A stretch of DNA of 64,000 nt from Rotaria macrura (Eukaryota > Rotifera > Eurotatoria > Philodinida > Philodinidae). Location: the NCBI GenBank assembly GCA_900239685.1, contig OENT01000275.1, positions 62,001 through 126,000 of the forward strand, written 5' to 3'. Positions 41,379 through 55,514 of the stretch are shown piece by piece. The notes under the pieces were generated by a model. The model worked only from the letters and a program-made list of their open reading frames with translations, made no database searches and was not told where the DNA came from. The position numbers and the translations under genes were made by a program. Each line of letters opens with the position of its first letter. The first letter of the stretch is position 1.

Positions 41379-44300
41379 CTATGTTTTAGGTTTAATTTAT
41401 TAATTTGTTACGCATTGTATAAATAATTATAATACTTTAACAATCTATTTCACGTTATAACTAACGACGATGCAACAAGAAGAGAACAACAACAAACAAG
41501 ACAAAAGGTCGTTAGAACAATGAACGTACAATCAATGGGCACAAGTGCAGACCAATGATGAACTCAACTTATTGTTGATGTCGTCGAATACAAATAATAG
41601 ATGATAGAGGGTGCCAGTAACCTTTGGTGAGTGTACTGTACTATATTTTGTTTGTTACGGATTCATTCGTTCAAATATTGATTCAATTCCATTGTATAGA
41701 TGAATTTATTGCAATTGATATATCAAGTTTCTGTCAAATGTTGTGCTTAAAAATTTTTTTTTTTGAAAAAACGATATGATCGATGCATTATTAATTGCAG
41801 TTAATCAGTTCAGCATTGCTAATTATGATATTGCTGACTACATGCGTAAAGGATCGAGCAAGTTCAAATTTAGACGGCGCTTGGAAGAAAAATTTCAGTT
41901 ATTGTCAATAAACGAAAATGTTCTGTTTCAACAGAACAATCATCTTACGATGACTTTAACTGAAACTAAAAAATAAGATTTTCTTAACAACCCCCTTAAT
42001 GAAGAAAATCTCTGATCAGAAACATTGTTAACACTTGTTCAATGTAAACGGCTCGTTAATAGTTTATAGATAACAGAAAGGATTCAATCCATCTTGATTA
42101 AGCTAAGAATCACTAAGTAAAATTCCTATCCGGAATAGAACGAGATCAATAGGCTTTAGTATCAATGCATTAACATCCACAAAAAACGATATAACAGGAG
42201 TTTTTTAGTCTATCATGATTTAGTTTCAGTATCGGAAGTTAAATTTCGAAAAGCAACTATATGGTATTTGTTCTATTGCATCGTTTAGAACTTGATGCAA
42301 ATAAAACTTTTTTCTTGCAAATATGTTCTTTTGCATCTCTTAAATTAAAGATTAAATAATTAGCTGTGTAAGTATTGAATCATATGAGAAATATGATTTT
42401 TTTTATATGTGCTTCTGTATTTGTATTAAAAGCAATGATGCAGAAGTTGCTAGCTACTGTGTTTTATGCCAGAATATTTCGCACGTCCTTCTTCATCTTT
42501 TGTAAACCATAATATTGAGGAAAAAAATCATTATTTCAAACTCCGATCAACAAGTGAATGTCGTTATTTCTTAGAAAACAATTCTGATTATTGTCGACTC
42601 TTTTTAAAACCAATAGTTTCAATTTCTGTTTTTGAAAAATAATTTAGTTCAGCGGTTTTTTTTTTGTGTTTTACTTCATTTTTTCTATTGACTAAAGATA
42701 GATTTTCATCGACGATTATAAACATATCGGTTAATACTATTCACGCGTTCGTGAAACATTACTATGACACAGATTAAAAAGCATTGCGCTTCGTAATTTT
42801 CTCATATATTATTTTCTCTTAGGTTCATAGCCTTCTACTTATTAATAACGAAAAAGTACAACCTTCATTACATCGCGTACAATAGATGATGAATAGTACG
42901 CTGTCAAACTCAGCTAGCAAAGAGAGGACATACGTCGATTTCAACGTTTAGAAAGAGATATTTATACACGTGCGTATCTCCTCATTTTACCGTGTATGAA
43001 CACATATAATTTTCATTATTGTCTACGCATGTGTGAATATGCAAAAGTTGATTAAAGCATTTTTTTGAATACTCGAAGAATAATTATAGTTATCTGTTCA
43101 AATGATTGATAATTGGAGCAAAGCATCATTTCTCTTTGATGTTAATTGTAGTCGAACCTACGGTTTGGTTCTCTATAAGTATAAAGCATATTGCTTAACC
43201 AAGTATTTCAGCAGTTATTTGTTATTCTCAAGACATATTCATTGAAACTACCTACTTTGTAGTTCCATACGGTAAAAAGCTACAAACTGAAAAAATACTT
43301 GTTCAAACATAATGAGCAGATATTGAAATCGACTAAATTCCGTGTTTGTTTTCATGTCACTGGCGATGTTTTACTTTAAACATATGTCTCATCGACGAAA
43401 AAAACGCTACTTTTGATCTGTAAGGAAACATCAGTGAGTGTTACGCTTCGTTGATGCTGCTTGATTTTCTATGATGAAGGCTCCTCAAGTGATGACATAT
43501 CCTAATCGAACATAAAATGATCGTATTTTCTGTTTCAAAAAAAAAAACTTTCAAATGGAATGATTGATTGAACTTGCCAGCGTTCATTTTAAACATGATC
43601 TCATGTTAGAGAAATATTAATTACACATTATTCAATGTTTTGGTCGAAAGATTTCAATTCAATCAATTCCATCTAACATTACTTATTTGGCCTCAGTTTT
43701 TTCTCATATATCTTAATGCATGTAATAACTTAGTCAAGTGGTTCTTCTTCTCTCTATTATTTCAATCGAGTGTTCATCAAACATTAGAAGCATGTGAAAA
43801 ATTAAACAATAATAAAAGATAAAGTTATGAAAGCACACAGCTTCCTCTTCACAGAACATATCTTGTGTACACTTACGTTTTAGTATACTTGTTTTCGTTC
43901 GGTATAGGTTCCACATACTTATTTTTTCAATTAATTTTTAGTGAGCTTCTAAGCATCGATATGCAAATCAAATTCTTTTCCCTAACCCAAATCCATCTGA
44001 TGATTGAAGAAGAACTCAACTTATAGATTTGTTTCCTAGCTGAGATTTGAAACTTTTGTTTTTAATAGAGAATACGATGAAACATCTTAAACTCAACATA
44101 CAAAGCATTCGAAAACTTATCTTCTACGTGTTATATGTGTTAACTTTCATTGAAGGATAAAATACAACAATCCGGATTCGTGTAGAATTCAAAAATATGC
44201 TTTGCTCTGTGAATAATATTCATGCATATCTGCAAACATTCAACAATATACTTATTACGATGAATATTCTACACGAGATGAACGATTCATTAGATAGAAA

Positions 44301-46018
44301 GTATGAATGAAATTTGTTTTACAATCAAACGTTACAGACATTATTTTATTTTTTCGCAAGGATAGAGAACAAAGTGTTTACCGTCATCGGTGTCGCGAAA
44401 TAATCGACCGATAACAAAAATTCAATAACAATGAACGATGGACGTGTATACTACAAATTCTAAATAGTACAGATATTTAGGTTGAGCTATAACTTTGAGA
44501 GAATTTCGATGCTAACAATGAAAATATAGTAATGACTGGTTTATGAGTTTGACGTCTTGTTAAGATTCAAACGATATGTTTCATCCCAGCATCTGTTTTC
44601 TTTCGCTATTCAAAAAATAACACTGAGTTTCTTGATTTTAGATGACGTCATCTTGAGAATTATATTTAATGCTGAAAAACTGAATAAATCTATGTATAGC
44701 TCTTTTTTCATCATTATGCTACGCAATTATACTTCGATTGATGAAAGTGATCATTCATTAGTAACATGAATACATAAAGTTTGAATATTGAAATAACTCA
44801 ATGAATTCAACGATCTTTGTAGTCATATATTAATAGCAAAAGTTTCATACAATTCATCTTGTTAATCTAAATCACTTAGACGATTTTAAAAATCGCCACG
44901 ATTCTTCAATGTTGAATAGAATTCGACTTGTCAAACATGGTTTTTCTCACACAAGTATCAAAAGAAATTATTTTTCATTATTTTTTGTATGTATACAATT
45001 CTATCATAAATATCTTACTTATTTATTTTAATATCGAACTCTGCTCCTATAACAGATTCTACCAGTTATGAGTGAAAACAAGATTTTTCTGTTGGAATGT
45101 CTAGCACACAGCGGCGTTATAAAAGATTTTAATAACTAAAACATTTGGTATTACTCGATGCATTAGTCTTAATCATAACTTTGGATAGTACATTGTGTCA
45201 TGCGAGTGAGCATCCTTGCTAAGTTTGATCAAACCTGCTTCTCGATTGTATGTCTTTCGTTAAAAACGATTCATATGAAAAATCAATCACCATGTTTATT
45301 ATACGTTTCATTAAAATGTTTCATACTAAAATTTCCAAAAGGACTTGATAGATGTTAAATTATTACAATTGCTCAAAAATGAAAGAGTAAAATAGAAAAG
45401 ACAAGACGTTTATTTTTCTATGATATTAAAAGATATTCCATTGACATTTTTGTTTAGTAGTTTTCATTGCAATCTGTAATAACAAATCATTTTCCATTTG
45501 TTTTTACTTTCTGAACATGTTCAAGTCTATGAATTCATTTTTCGTTCTTTTGAATGTTAATCAGGTTCTTTCATTCTATATAAAATGATAATACTATCAA
45601 TTGATCGATGTAGAATTTCCATTAATTCAAGCAACAATTCTAATCATGCTCATGCTCATACGTATTTTCTAATCGAAAATATTGGCTGTTTATTAATATA
45701 TAGTAATATCACATTGTTGAAGATGATAAATATTAAAAAAACATAACAATGTGAACAATATTAGTAAAATCTCCAACGTCAAATCTTTTTTGTCGACACT
45801 TCCTTATTGCATCCCTATTGCTTATTGATGTGACCAGCTCAAAAATAATAGGATATTAACATATGACATAGAAGTTTTCAACAAATATATAGAATGATCT
45901 AGTAAATCATTGATAGAATTCTGTTGATTTCATGTTTTCATCTTCATTCCATGATGAAAATCAATGAAAACAAGCATTCGGAATAGATTAACGTATAAAT
46001 AGCACAAGATTTTAAACT
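41379..46018. other. Gene desert between Dishevelled and GPCR 1
   Basis: About 4.6 kb without a recognisable exon on either strand; scattered short frames of 60-70 codons lack family similarity or splice partners. The part next to 41353 should hold the Dishevelled promoter. No tandem or inverted repeat of note was seen by eye. Confidence 0.5.
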
Positions 46019-47032
46019 TTAAAGACATAGAAGTTTACTGACGATTTTTTTCACGATCCGAAAAAGCGCCTTTCGAAATATGGGACCACCACTTAATGTA
46101 TAAATGTAGAATGGCATCCCACTGGCCACAAAAGTCAAGAGAACGAATAAAGTAAAGATTAACATCTTAAGTGTATCCTGTAATGATTGCGCTGATAGAC
46201 TCGGCGCAAATGTTAAATACAAACGTTGAATCGCATGTGGAAATGTTAACACAACTAACAGCAATATTTGAATGAGTAGCATTTTGAGCAGATGTCTATC
46301 TAATCGTTTTAATTTTGATATTCTACTTCGAGCTGCAGCTGCTGTTATTGTATTTAAATGAGTCGTGCCGGAATTATGCACCACTTGTACACGTTTTCGT
46401 GATTGATGCACATTAATAATAATCATCGATCCAAAAATGGTCATCAATAGAAGTGGTAACATTGTTGCGCCAAGTGCATACAATAGACTTGTAACTAAGC
46501 GACAAGTGTATGTTTTTGCGTAGCATGGTCGTGGAAACTCACTTTGATTAGCGTCAAAGCAGAAGAGTATTGGAGCATTAAGAAGACAAGTATAGATCGC
46601 AACGATCAATATACTTAGCCAAGCATTTCTCATCGTACTCATTTGACGTAATCTCATCTTCAAACAAGACGATAACCATCGATCAATGCTTGCTAGAACA
46701 ATTAGCCATAGAGCCATTGTTCTCGAACTATAGAGGACGACACTTCGAAGTTTACAGATCCATGCCGTAGTCGCCGTGAGATCATCACCATAGCTAGTCA
46801 ACATCTGATCGGTGAGGCCACTGAAAATAACGACGAGTCCAGCAATGGATGAGAAAATAAAGAAAATTGATGATGGATTTGAACGAAGAGGCTGTTGACT
46901 TAAGACAAGAACATTGAGGCTATTACCGATGATACCAAATATGTAGATGAAAATAGAAGCGTAGCGATTGAGACCATTTATTCCATCGTTCAACAATTGA
47001 ATTAGATTTCTTGTCGTATTTGAGAGCAACAT
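46019..47032 (-). CDS. Rhodopsin-like GPCR, divergent (337 aa, single exon)
   Basis: Seven hydrophobic segments with class A hallmarks. TM1 contains GIIGNSLNVLVL with the usual Asn. TM3 ends LASIDRWLSS, a DRW in place of DRY. The second extracellular loop has cysteines (CYAKTYTCR) that can pair with CK at the start of TM3. TM6 is LLVVLTFPHAIQRLYL, and TM7 reads ASGMPFYIYTLSGGPIFRKA, in which NPxxY is not recognisable. Two N-glycosylation sites are possible (NTT at the N-terminus, NQS in loop 2), and the C-tail is short and basic. The ligand cannot be inferred; the pattern resembles the peptide/chemoreceptor-like GPCRs expanded in some invertebrates. The intact 1-kb intronless frame argues that it is functional. 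Confidence 0.85.
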   Translation of the reverse strand: MLLSNTTRNLIQLLNDGINGLNRYASIFIYIFGIIGNSLNVLVLSQQPLRSNPSSIFFIFSSIAGLVVIFSGLTDQMLTSYGDDLTATTAWICKLRSVVLYSSRTMALWLIVLASIDRWLSSCLKMRLRQMSTMRNAWLSILIVAIYTCLLNAPILFCFDANQSEFPRPCYAKTYTCRLVTSLLYALGATMLPLLLMTIFGSMIIINVHQSRKRVQVVHNSGTTHLNTITAAAARSRISKLKRLDRHLLKMLLIQILLLVVLTFPHAIQRLYLTFAPSLSAQSLQDTLKMLIFTLFVLLTFVASGMPFYIYTLSGGPIFRKALFRIVKKIVSKLLCL

Positions 47033-48929
47033 ACGTTAACGTCACCAAACTGAAACAAAGTTAATCTAGTTGATGTCGTTGTTCAGAACTTCAGCAATAA
47101 AGGAGAAATATGATTAATGTTGAGTTCTAGTGACTTTCTTTTCATTTAAAAGCATAGATTACTTGTATAGTCATCGTTTAGTGGTACTCTGTCGGAAAGG
47201 ACAATGAAAAGTGGAAAAAAATGATTTCCACCACATTTGTCTTATCTTTTTCATGTGAAAGTAAGATGCTAATTTCACACTTGACAAGTTTTAATAGCAT
47301 ACTTGAAAGTCGAAAAACAATGAATTTCCTAACTGATTGTTACTTGACTTGAATCCGGATATTAGATTCTTCTTGTTAAAACTGCTTCTAAATGTTTGAA
47401 CGGATTACAAAATGCCTTTTTTAGATGATAGCTCTTAATGAAATTGAAAAAAGCACATTCAACATTAAATTCTGTATTAAAATAAAAAATTTCAATGGAA
47501 TCTCTTACTCGTTGCTGCATACCTAATAGATATCATTATAATTTTATTGTCTTAGTGTATCGATCATTTCCATTGACATAATCTGTTAATGCCTAAGAAC
47601 TTACAAGTTCTCAAACTAGTCTTTTCAAGTACATCTATGATAGGTAGAAGTTGAATTCAAATGTTAACATTATTTAAAATGTGGATATCATTGGAATCTA
47701 TTGTATTTCTATTGTTTATTTTTCTATTTGATGATGAATAAATTTTAAATCCATTCTACTGCAGTAATTACGGCGTTGGACACCGGGATAGGATTTGTGT
47801 GTATGAGACAAATATAGAACGTAGTACATAGCAATTTCATCCGTAGGAAGCTTCATTCACGATATGAAATGTAAGAACTTCACAAACAACCTAATTTCAA
47901 CATGCATGCATACTATACATGTGAAGCATATCGGATTTCATAACATTCATTAACTGTATTCCCTATTAACAGTTATGGAATGTGAATGTCAGATAAACAT
48001 GAAATCAATTAACTAGTTTATGTACGAACAATGTGATTGTAGTATAAGTTCTATGTTTCTGAGTTTACTGTAATCATGGCAGAGGAAGAAAGGGTCATAG
48101 TCCAAGGATGGTTCATAGTTTTTGTTAAAATATATTCGTCACTTCACTTTCCCTAGCAAGAGACTTTTTCATGAGGCTGTCTTCTATAGCCTTAAAAAAT
48201 ACTGGCACAGAGATTTCGAAACTTTACCTTCGAACAACTAGATTCGAACGATTTGAATCGCAATTAAGGAAAAGATGTGTGTCAGTTTCTAGTGCAAGAT
48301 TCTGTGAATTGAAATTTTCTTTTCTCTTTCCATGCATATTACCGCAAGAAAGAAATGAACATCCATTACGTTGTGCGTTCGGATGCTCGAAAAATTTTGA
48401 TTGTGAAACAATACTCATGTGTTAAAGTTGGTGTAAATTACCAAGTTTTGAAAACAAGAATTTTCTTATATAGACACTGTCTTCACAACACGGTAGAGTC
48501 AACACTCTCTGAACTTGCAAACGATTCAAATTCTTTCATAGCAGAAATAGGATTATTTTTTGTATTTTAAAACAGATGACTGATTTATCGAAATATTTAC
48601 TCAGTAATAGCTGTAAATAGATGAGAAAAAAATTTTCGAAAAGAAAACTTAAAAATCACCATCGAAGTATGATCATATCGTAGTGAGGGAGACAATATTG
48701 GAAATGATAACTCAACTCGTGATTCAAGATACAGTACGTATAAATCGTTAGCAAGTCTTAAAACACCATCGTCTAGCGACATCGTGGACAAAGTCTTCCA
48801 TCATATATATCTATTACACAGCCGTTTTGAAATGAGCGGAGGACGTCAAGTAAGAACTATGAAGAGTACGATATAAATATTTTGCATCTTTGTTAATTAC
48901 CCAATCGTTTCAAATAATCCAAATTCGTA
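47033..48929. other. Intergenic between GPCR 1 and SF1
   Basis: Divergent promoters of two genes are expected here. A short ATG-led peptide (48832-48849) followed by a GTAAGA donor lies 80 bases before the SF1 start, but no acceptor links it to SF1 in frame. No other exon recognised. Confidence 0.5.
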
Positions 48930-51900
48930 ATGCCATCAAGAAGTCCTCGTTCACGAAGTCGCAGTCCATCCAAACGACATAAAAAAAGTCATAAACATTC
49001 ACGAAAGTCCGGTGACGAAATTTCACCGCCTGCTAACAGTTCATCAATAAAAAAGGAAGAAGGAACAACAAATGAAAATAGTTCTGTTTATAAGCCAAGA
49101 CTACCTTCGATTATGTTACCCCCATCATTTTTAGCTAAACTAGATTTGAAAGAAGATGATATTAGCACATCACCAACAGGAAATCAATCACCAGGCAAGT
49201 CGAAAAAACACTCAACAAAGTTACCTACATCCTCGTATTACATTATAGCTGAGTCAGCAGTAAATAATACGCAACCGGCGAAAAAACGTAAACGACGTTT
49301 TGGTGATGAAACTGATAGAGTTTTCTTGCCTAACATGCCTACCACTATATCGGCAACTAATATGACAGATCAACAACAAAAAATTTATATTTGTAAGTGG
49401 CTTAGCAAGTTTGCTAATTGTTAAAAAAACGATTTGTTTATTTCAATTTGTTTAGTACAAGTTCAAATTGAAGAACTGACACGACGTTTAAAAATGAATG
49501 ATTTAGGAATTCCAACAAATCCTGAAGCCAGGTAAAAATTTTAACTTATTCTTAGGTTTTTTTAGTTTTATTTTTCATTTTTTTAATTACATTTTTCTCT
49601 TCCGTCTTAATTTTTTTCGAGTATCGATTTGCGTTAGTTGTTACAAAAAGATCTCTTTTTTGTTTTATTTAGTGCTACGAATTCTTCTAATGCACCGAGA
49701 TCCAGACAGAAGTGTTTCTCCCATTATGTTTTTTCCTCTAATAATAAAATCCTCTTCCTTTTCTAGTCATCTTCTCGTGTCTATGTGTGACGTTGAACGT
49801 CAATCGATATTGACAGGTGAGAAAATAAAGACGCGCACAAATATGTATATATATATATATATATGTATATATGAATATTTAAGATAAACCCCTGTCTAAT
49901 CATTTTTTCTTTCAGGTTAAAATTTAATCTTATCTTATGTTCTAGTTTCCGTATTCTACACGACGCAGCGTGTTATTTCTTTATTTTTGTGTATTAAAGA
50001 AATACATGATAGATCGAAAGAAAATCTAATATATGAGCTAAATGATTTCATTCATTGTTTTAGGTCTCCATCGCCCGAACCAATTTATGATCAGCAAGGA
50101 AAAAGACAAAATACACGAGAAGTTCGTGCACGACGAAAAGTCGAAGAACAACGTCATCAACTTGTTACTGAACTACTTGCACTTAATCCTGAATACAAAG
50201 CACCAGCCGATTATAAGTATGTATGGGTAGTAGTACAGAATCAGGATCATGCTCAAATCACTTTCTAGTAGAAAAAGAAACTACATCTTTATTTATTTAA
50301 GACTAACATTTCTCTCTGGTGTAAACACATACATTGAAAGAAGATATCTTCGAATGCCTGTAGAAAAAAAATGTGATCAGTTCCGTCGAGCACAGCAGTT
50401 TGAACTACATCGAGGTTCTCTTAAAGAGCGATTTCCTTTTTTTGTGCGAAACTATAATTTAATGACTGTTTCTGTATCGTTATCTGATGTTGCTCTGGTA
50501 AGAGTCGTGAGTAGACTTCGTACATAGAGTTTATGATTTGAATGAGCTATCGAATTTTGTATTTTCTTTGATTTTTGAAAAGACCTTAAGATTTTCATAC
50601 AACTATCTAATATGTAGTACGTATCATAAATCGATGTAGTTTGAATGCTGAATTCGATAGTTTAGAGAAATTATAAACGATACCGAAATTTTTTCAGAGT
50701 TTTGACAAGATTCTTATAAAGTGTTTATTGATTGAAAAATGATTAAAACTTGAGGAAGATGTCTTAAGCGGATGTACTTCATTAGTAATTGTTTGATAAC
50801 GAAATCAGTTAAGATTTGCATTTTCTCATAAATAGATCGCGTTTGGCATCTCTAATCTACAAGTATGGCACTAATCTTGTTCTTGTATTAAATAACTAAT
50901 ATGAACCATCTATTCATCGATGAGACATCGAAGAATTTCGAGAACTCATCCGTTTGATAATGATGATCAAAATCGATTAAATTTGAAAATTTTGTGACAC
51001 GAATTCTAATCAGTATCCATGTTCTTCCTTGATCGATAGTTCTATGACTCATCATTGATAAAAACAGTCCGTCGTAGAAATTTTTCATATGTTAACGTCT
51101 GATTGTCATCTATGAGATGCGTATGACACTTGTCGAGCATTATGTACAAGGATGAAAAAGAAATATATCACACAGTTAGAATTTTAATGTGATTCGTCAT
51201 ACTAAAAAAAAACAATGTGAGAATCACTTAGTCTAGGTGATCGTTTGAAATTACTCCAATTTTTAATTCTCATAGTAAATATGTATACTTCGTAAAGAGT
51301 TAGTTCGACAAGTTTTTCAAATACTCTTGATAAATTTGAAGTAGATAATGCATAATTAATTTTTTACATGTATCAGTTACAAAGAGATCTAGCGTAATAC
51401 AATCAAAAGAATAAAAACTGAAAAATTCATTCAAATTTATACATTTTAGACCTCAACAAGCAAAATATATTGATAAAGTAATGATTCCACAAGAAGATCA
51501 TCCAGAAGTTAACTTTGTTGGTTTAATTATTGGACCACGTGGTAATACACTCAAAACATTAGAAAAAGAAGTATGTTTGTTCCTAGATATTAATCATAAT
51601 CAGCAACAGTAAATTTCTATTATTTCTTTTAGACTAATGCAAAAATCATTATAAGAGGTATAGAATCATATAAAAATCGATTTTTAAATCTAAATAGAAA
51701 CTGCTTTCAAGGTAAAGGATCGATAAAGGACGGGAAAATGGGTTTAGTCAAATACGGTCCATTGCCCGGTGAAGATGAGCCTTTGCATGCTTACATAACT
51801 GGTACTTCGCCTGACATAGTCGCTAAAGCCGTAGAAAAGGTATGTACAGAAAAGAAGATCGCTATTTATCTTACTGTTCGAAATGTTCACTTTTGTTTTT

Positions 51901-54406
51901 ATTTATAGGTTAATCAAATTATAAATCAAGCTATTGAGGAACCTGAAGGAATGAATGAATTACGAAAACAACAACTACGAGAGTTAGCATTGCTTCATGG
52001 AACACTACGTGAAAACGATTGTCTCATGTAAGAAAACAAAAAAATTGATTTGTTTTTCTGCTAAAGAACGAAATCTTCAAAGTTCGAACTGGATAAATTC
52101 ACTTTTGCACCGGTAGTTTCTGCACTATTGAAAATCAACTGAGCTATATAAATATCTCGAGGCAACTTCATTCATGTGCTTTGAAAAGTACTACTTCTCT
52201 CATTCTCTTCCGATTTCAATGTATAGATAAAAATTTGAAGTTTTCCAGGAACGACATGTTTTAAAACTTTGATAGTAGAATCACATATTGATACCTACTA
52301 AATTCATTTAAAGACTTGTAGTCGTATACTATGTTGTATTTTTAAAACCAATCGACTTGCCTTTACTTCGATTGATTATGTAGACCTATCTAACTTCTAG
52401 AACATTCCACAGAGTAACAACAGAAGAGGTACCACTTTGCAGTGCTACTATGAAAAAACAAATTCATATCGCGTAGTGCAGCCGTTTACACGAATGACTA
52501 GCAACAGAAACTAAGATCTTCAAACAATGTATAGAGATAGGCCTCGATGAAAGCAGTTTTATTAATGATCTCGATCTAGTCCCTTTTTCTATCAGAAGAC
52601 GCAACTATGATAATAGCGCTTCATTTATATCCTAAATTTGAACCGTTCGATTCGGTGGAATCTTCTATCAACATGGTAGCAATTTTTAATATCTAAACCC
52701 CTTCCGAAAATATTTAAAATGTCGAGGCTTGTAGTTATGAAAAGTTTAACATCGGATTTGAAAAAAATTGTTGCACTTACTGTAATATTCCCGTTAAAAT
52801 TAGGATGAAAGTTCATTATCTTGTCAATAGAAAATTCTGGATCCATATCCTCCAAGCTAGACTCATGTAGAACTATATAATGCGGACAGTCGATTCGTCT
52901 GTTTGTCGATGATGTAATTGTGATAACTATGAATTGTTTTCTGTGTTTTATAGTAAACTGAAATTAATGACTGAAGCTGAAAAAATCGTTACAAATACAA
53001 TAATATGTACAATATGTGGTGGAGCTGGTCACGTGCCAAGCGATTGTAAATTTCGTAAAAATCCTGATGGTACTTATGCAGAATTAAATCCTGATGGATC
53101 ACTTATGGTTAATGGTACGAATAAAGCTGAACAACAAAAACTTGATTGTGAAGTAAGATCTCAAAAGCAAATCACAAACTTATGTTAATCGAAAAATATC
53201 TTCTCTTTATGTTCTTAGTATCAATCATTAATTAATGAGTTGACAGGCAAAAAAGATTCGGATACAAGTGCTTTGTCATTGGAAGATCGAAAGAATTTAA
53301 TGAGTGGATCAAGAATAAGTGGACCAACATTAGCAATAACAGGTGGCCCACATCCAGTAGCAACTACTTCAGTTATTACACCAACAACATTTAATCATCC
53401 TCCTCCTCCGCTTCCTCCAAATAACAATAATGGAACAGCAAATCCTAACAATAACTATGTAAGTAACACACTTTTTCGAAAATTTAGATGATGTAACAAC
53501 CAAAAATGCGTAACTAGTAGTAGCTGAGAGTCTAATTATTGATATGAAATCTGTTTTTCTCAACAATGGAATCGAAACCATTGAATTTTCATTCTTGAGA
53601 TGTAAAGTTTCTATCACTTGAAAGGGAATGCATTTCAGTATGTTTTTAGAATCGTTTTCCCTGATTTAATGACTCAATGTTGACTAGTTATTTTTGAGAC
53701 AGACAGAATCTACAGAATACTCATTTTTCTTTTACGTTCCTAAAGATAATACAAGAATACGAGAAGAAATAAAAATCAATCAAACATTTTAGTAGTCATT
53801 TAGATTGAGTTTGTGAGTATAACTCATAACAGCTGCTAGCGTTGTGATCTATTCATTGTCAGTTTGTGTTTCATTTCTATTTGAAAGCATTTGTACACAG
53901 CTGATAAGTTTCGCTTTGATTAGTCTTCAATTAAAGTGTATTCTCGCTTGTTGTAGAATCCTCCCTCGTTGATGTCTCTCAACACAAATACTGCACCGAC
54001 ACCTCAAGCACCACCGGCCTCATCAAATTATTGGAGCAATACAGGCCCGCGATACAATAATAATGATGTATTCGATGGTCACTACCTACTTCGACGAAGT
54101 AACAGAAATAATAATTATTCAGCGTATATAGAAGGTGATTCATATCGTGCTCAACATATACCAGCTCTGATGGAAAATGGGGCAGCAAATACAAACACGA
54201 ACACAAATACATCGACAACAACTTCATGGTCCAATCCTCAAAATCCTCAACAACAACAACAACAACATTGGAATCAATGGAATCAGTATAATGCTGCTAT
54301 GTATTATCAAAGTGTTTACCAACAACAATTGTATCAAAATAATAATCCTGCCTTCGTCCCTCCATTACCTAAAACTGCTCCTCCACCACCACCACCTCCA
54401 CGTTAA
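48930..54406 (+). CDS. SF1: Splicing factor 1 / branch-point binding protein
   Basis: Nuclear protein that recognises the intron branch point and binds U2AF during early spliceosome assembly. Exons: 48930-49392, 49456-49531, 50064-50216, 51450-51570, 51633-51657, 51712-51839, 51909-52027, 52954-53152, 53219-53458, 53957-54406; 1974 nt, 657 aa. An RS-like N-terminus (SPRSRSRSPSKRHKKSHKHS) is followed by a KKRKRRF segment where the U2AF-binding ULM should be, then LQVQIEELTRRLKMNDLGIP and the SPSPEPIY phospho-site. The KH-QUA2 domain has DKVMIPQEDHPEVNFVGLII, GPRGNTLKTLEKE, and NELRKQQLRELALLHGTLRE. There is one CCHC zinc knuckle (CTICGGAGHVPSDC). The tail is Pro/Gln/Asn-rich and ends in poly-Pro. 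The 25-nt exon 51633-51657 is a true microexon, needed to keep KIIIRGKGS intact. An extra ATG exon upstream cannot be excluded. Confidence 0.95.
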
Positions 54407-55514
54407 GAAGGAAGACTTTGTACTTTTTCTATTCATGTAATGCGTCTTTTTCTTGTTTTGTTTTCTTATCTATACAACCCGAATCGTATTATTTGTGGTT
54501 TTTCTTTTCTCGATATGTTTGATATATAAAAAAAGAAACAATGTCTGTCAAGTACGAATAGAAAAATATATTGAAACAATATGTTCTCACGTTAGCAGTC
54601 ATACATAAACTAGCGAAAAATATAAATATCTGGTTTCTCCCTAATAATGAACGATATCTTTGCTGAACTTCTAGCGCGTGATCCATAGCTATAAACTATA
54701 TTGGCAACGTTCTGTAATAAAGTACTGAAGAGTTGTTCCTAAACAGATACTAATCAGTAGTAGTTCAGTTATTCAATGGAATTTCGCATTTGACGGGAAT
54801 TATCTTTCTGTCTATGGAATATTGATTGTGGATGAGTTCATTGAGAACTAATTTTGATAAATATATACTATTAATGAAATTAGATTTCATAATTGCAAAA
54901 CTTCAATGTTCTGTACAGTTTTTATTACCAACCAAAACCTTGATTGGTTGAATTCATATCAAGATAAAATTAAAATAAGACTATGAGAAAACAATCTCAG
55001 TCTTTATCAAAATAGGTAAACGCTCATGGAAGCAAAATGATCGAGAAAAAAAATGATGACAAACGCAATTCAAACAAAGAGACGAAATGATCATATATAG
55101 TTGAGCTTGGTTGAATCTTACTGTATTTCCATGGTCGACTGGACAAATAAAAAACACTTGAATGATCATTTCTATACGTGACTTTGCCCAGATAATTTAT
55201 GAATATCGAATCTAGTTTTTCCAGATGTAACCACCGTTTGCTTCTAAGACACAGGGGAGCACTGTTACTCTGTCTTTTATGTTTGCTTTTTTTTAATTGA
55301 AATTTAAATATTTACAATTGTGCAAGAACCAGCACAACATATACGTTTTCAAGTGTCAATTATTATTACTTCGTCGAAAATGGAAAAATGACGCGACCAA
55401 GCTGCTAGTTACTCTTTTGCGTCTTGCTAAAATGATCTCTGTTTCATTTTATTTGCTAAGCTACGACGGATGAAATTAACAAGAAAGAGTTTTTATTGAA
55501 TATGTATTATCATT
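54407..55514. other. Intergenic, 3' flanks of SF1 and GPCR 2
   Basis: Two convergent genes end here. An AATAAA hexamer near 54717 could polyadenylate SF1. No exon recognised. Confidence 0.5.

Noticed and set aside
41776-41976. 66-codon plus-strand frame upstream of Dishevelled
   Set aside because: Isolated, no recognisable domain, codons consistent with random AT-rich sequence.
48832-48849. Possible upstream first coding exon of SF1 (ATG with five more codons, then GTAAGA)
   Set aside because: No acceptor before or near 48930 joins it in frame; kept only as an open possibility.
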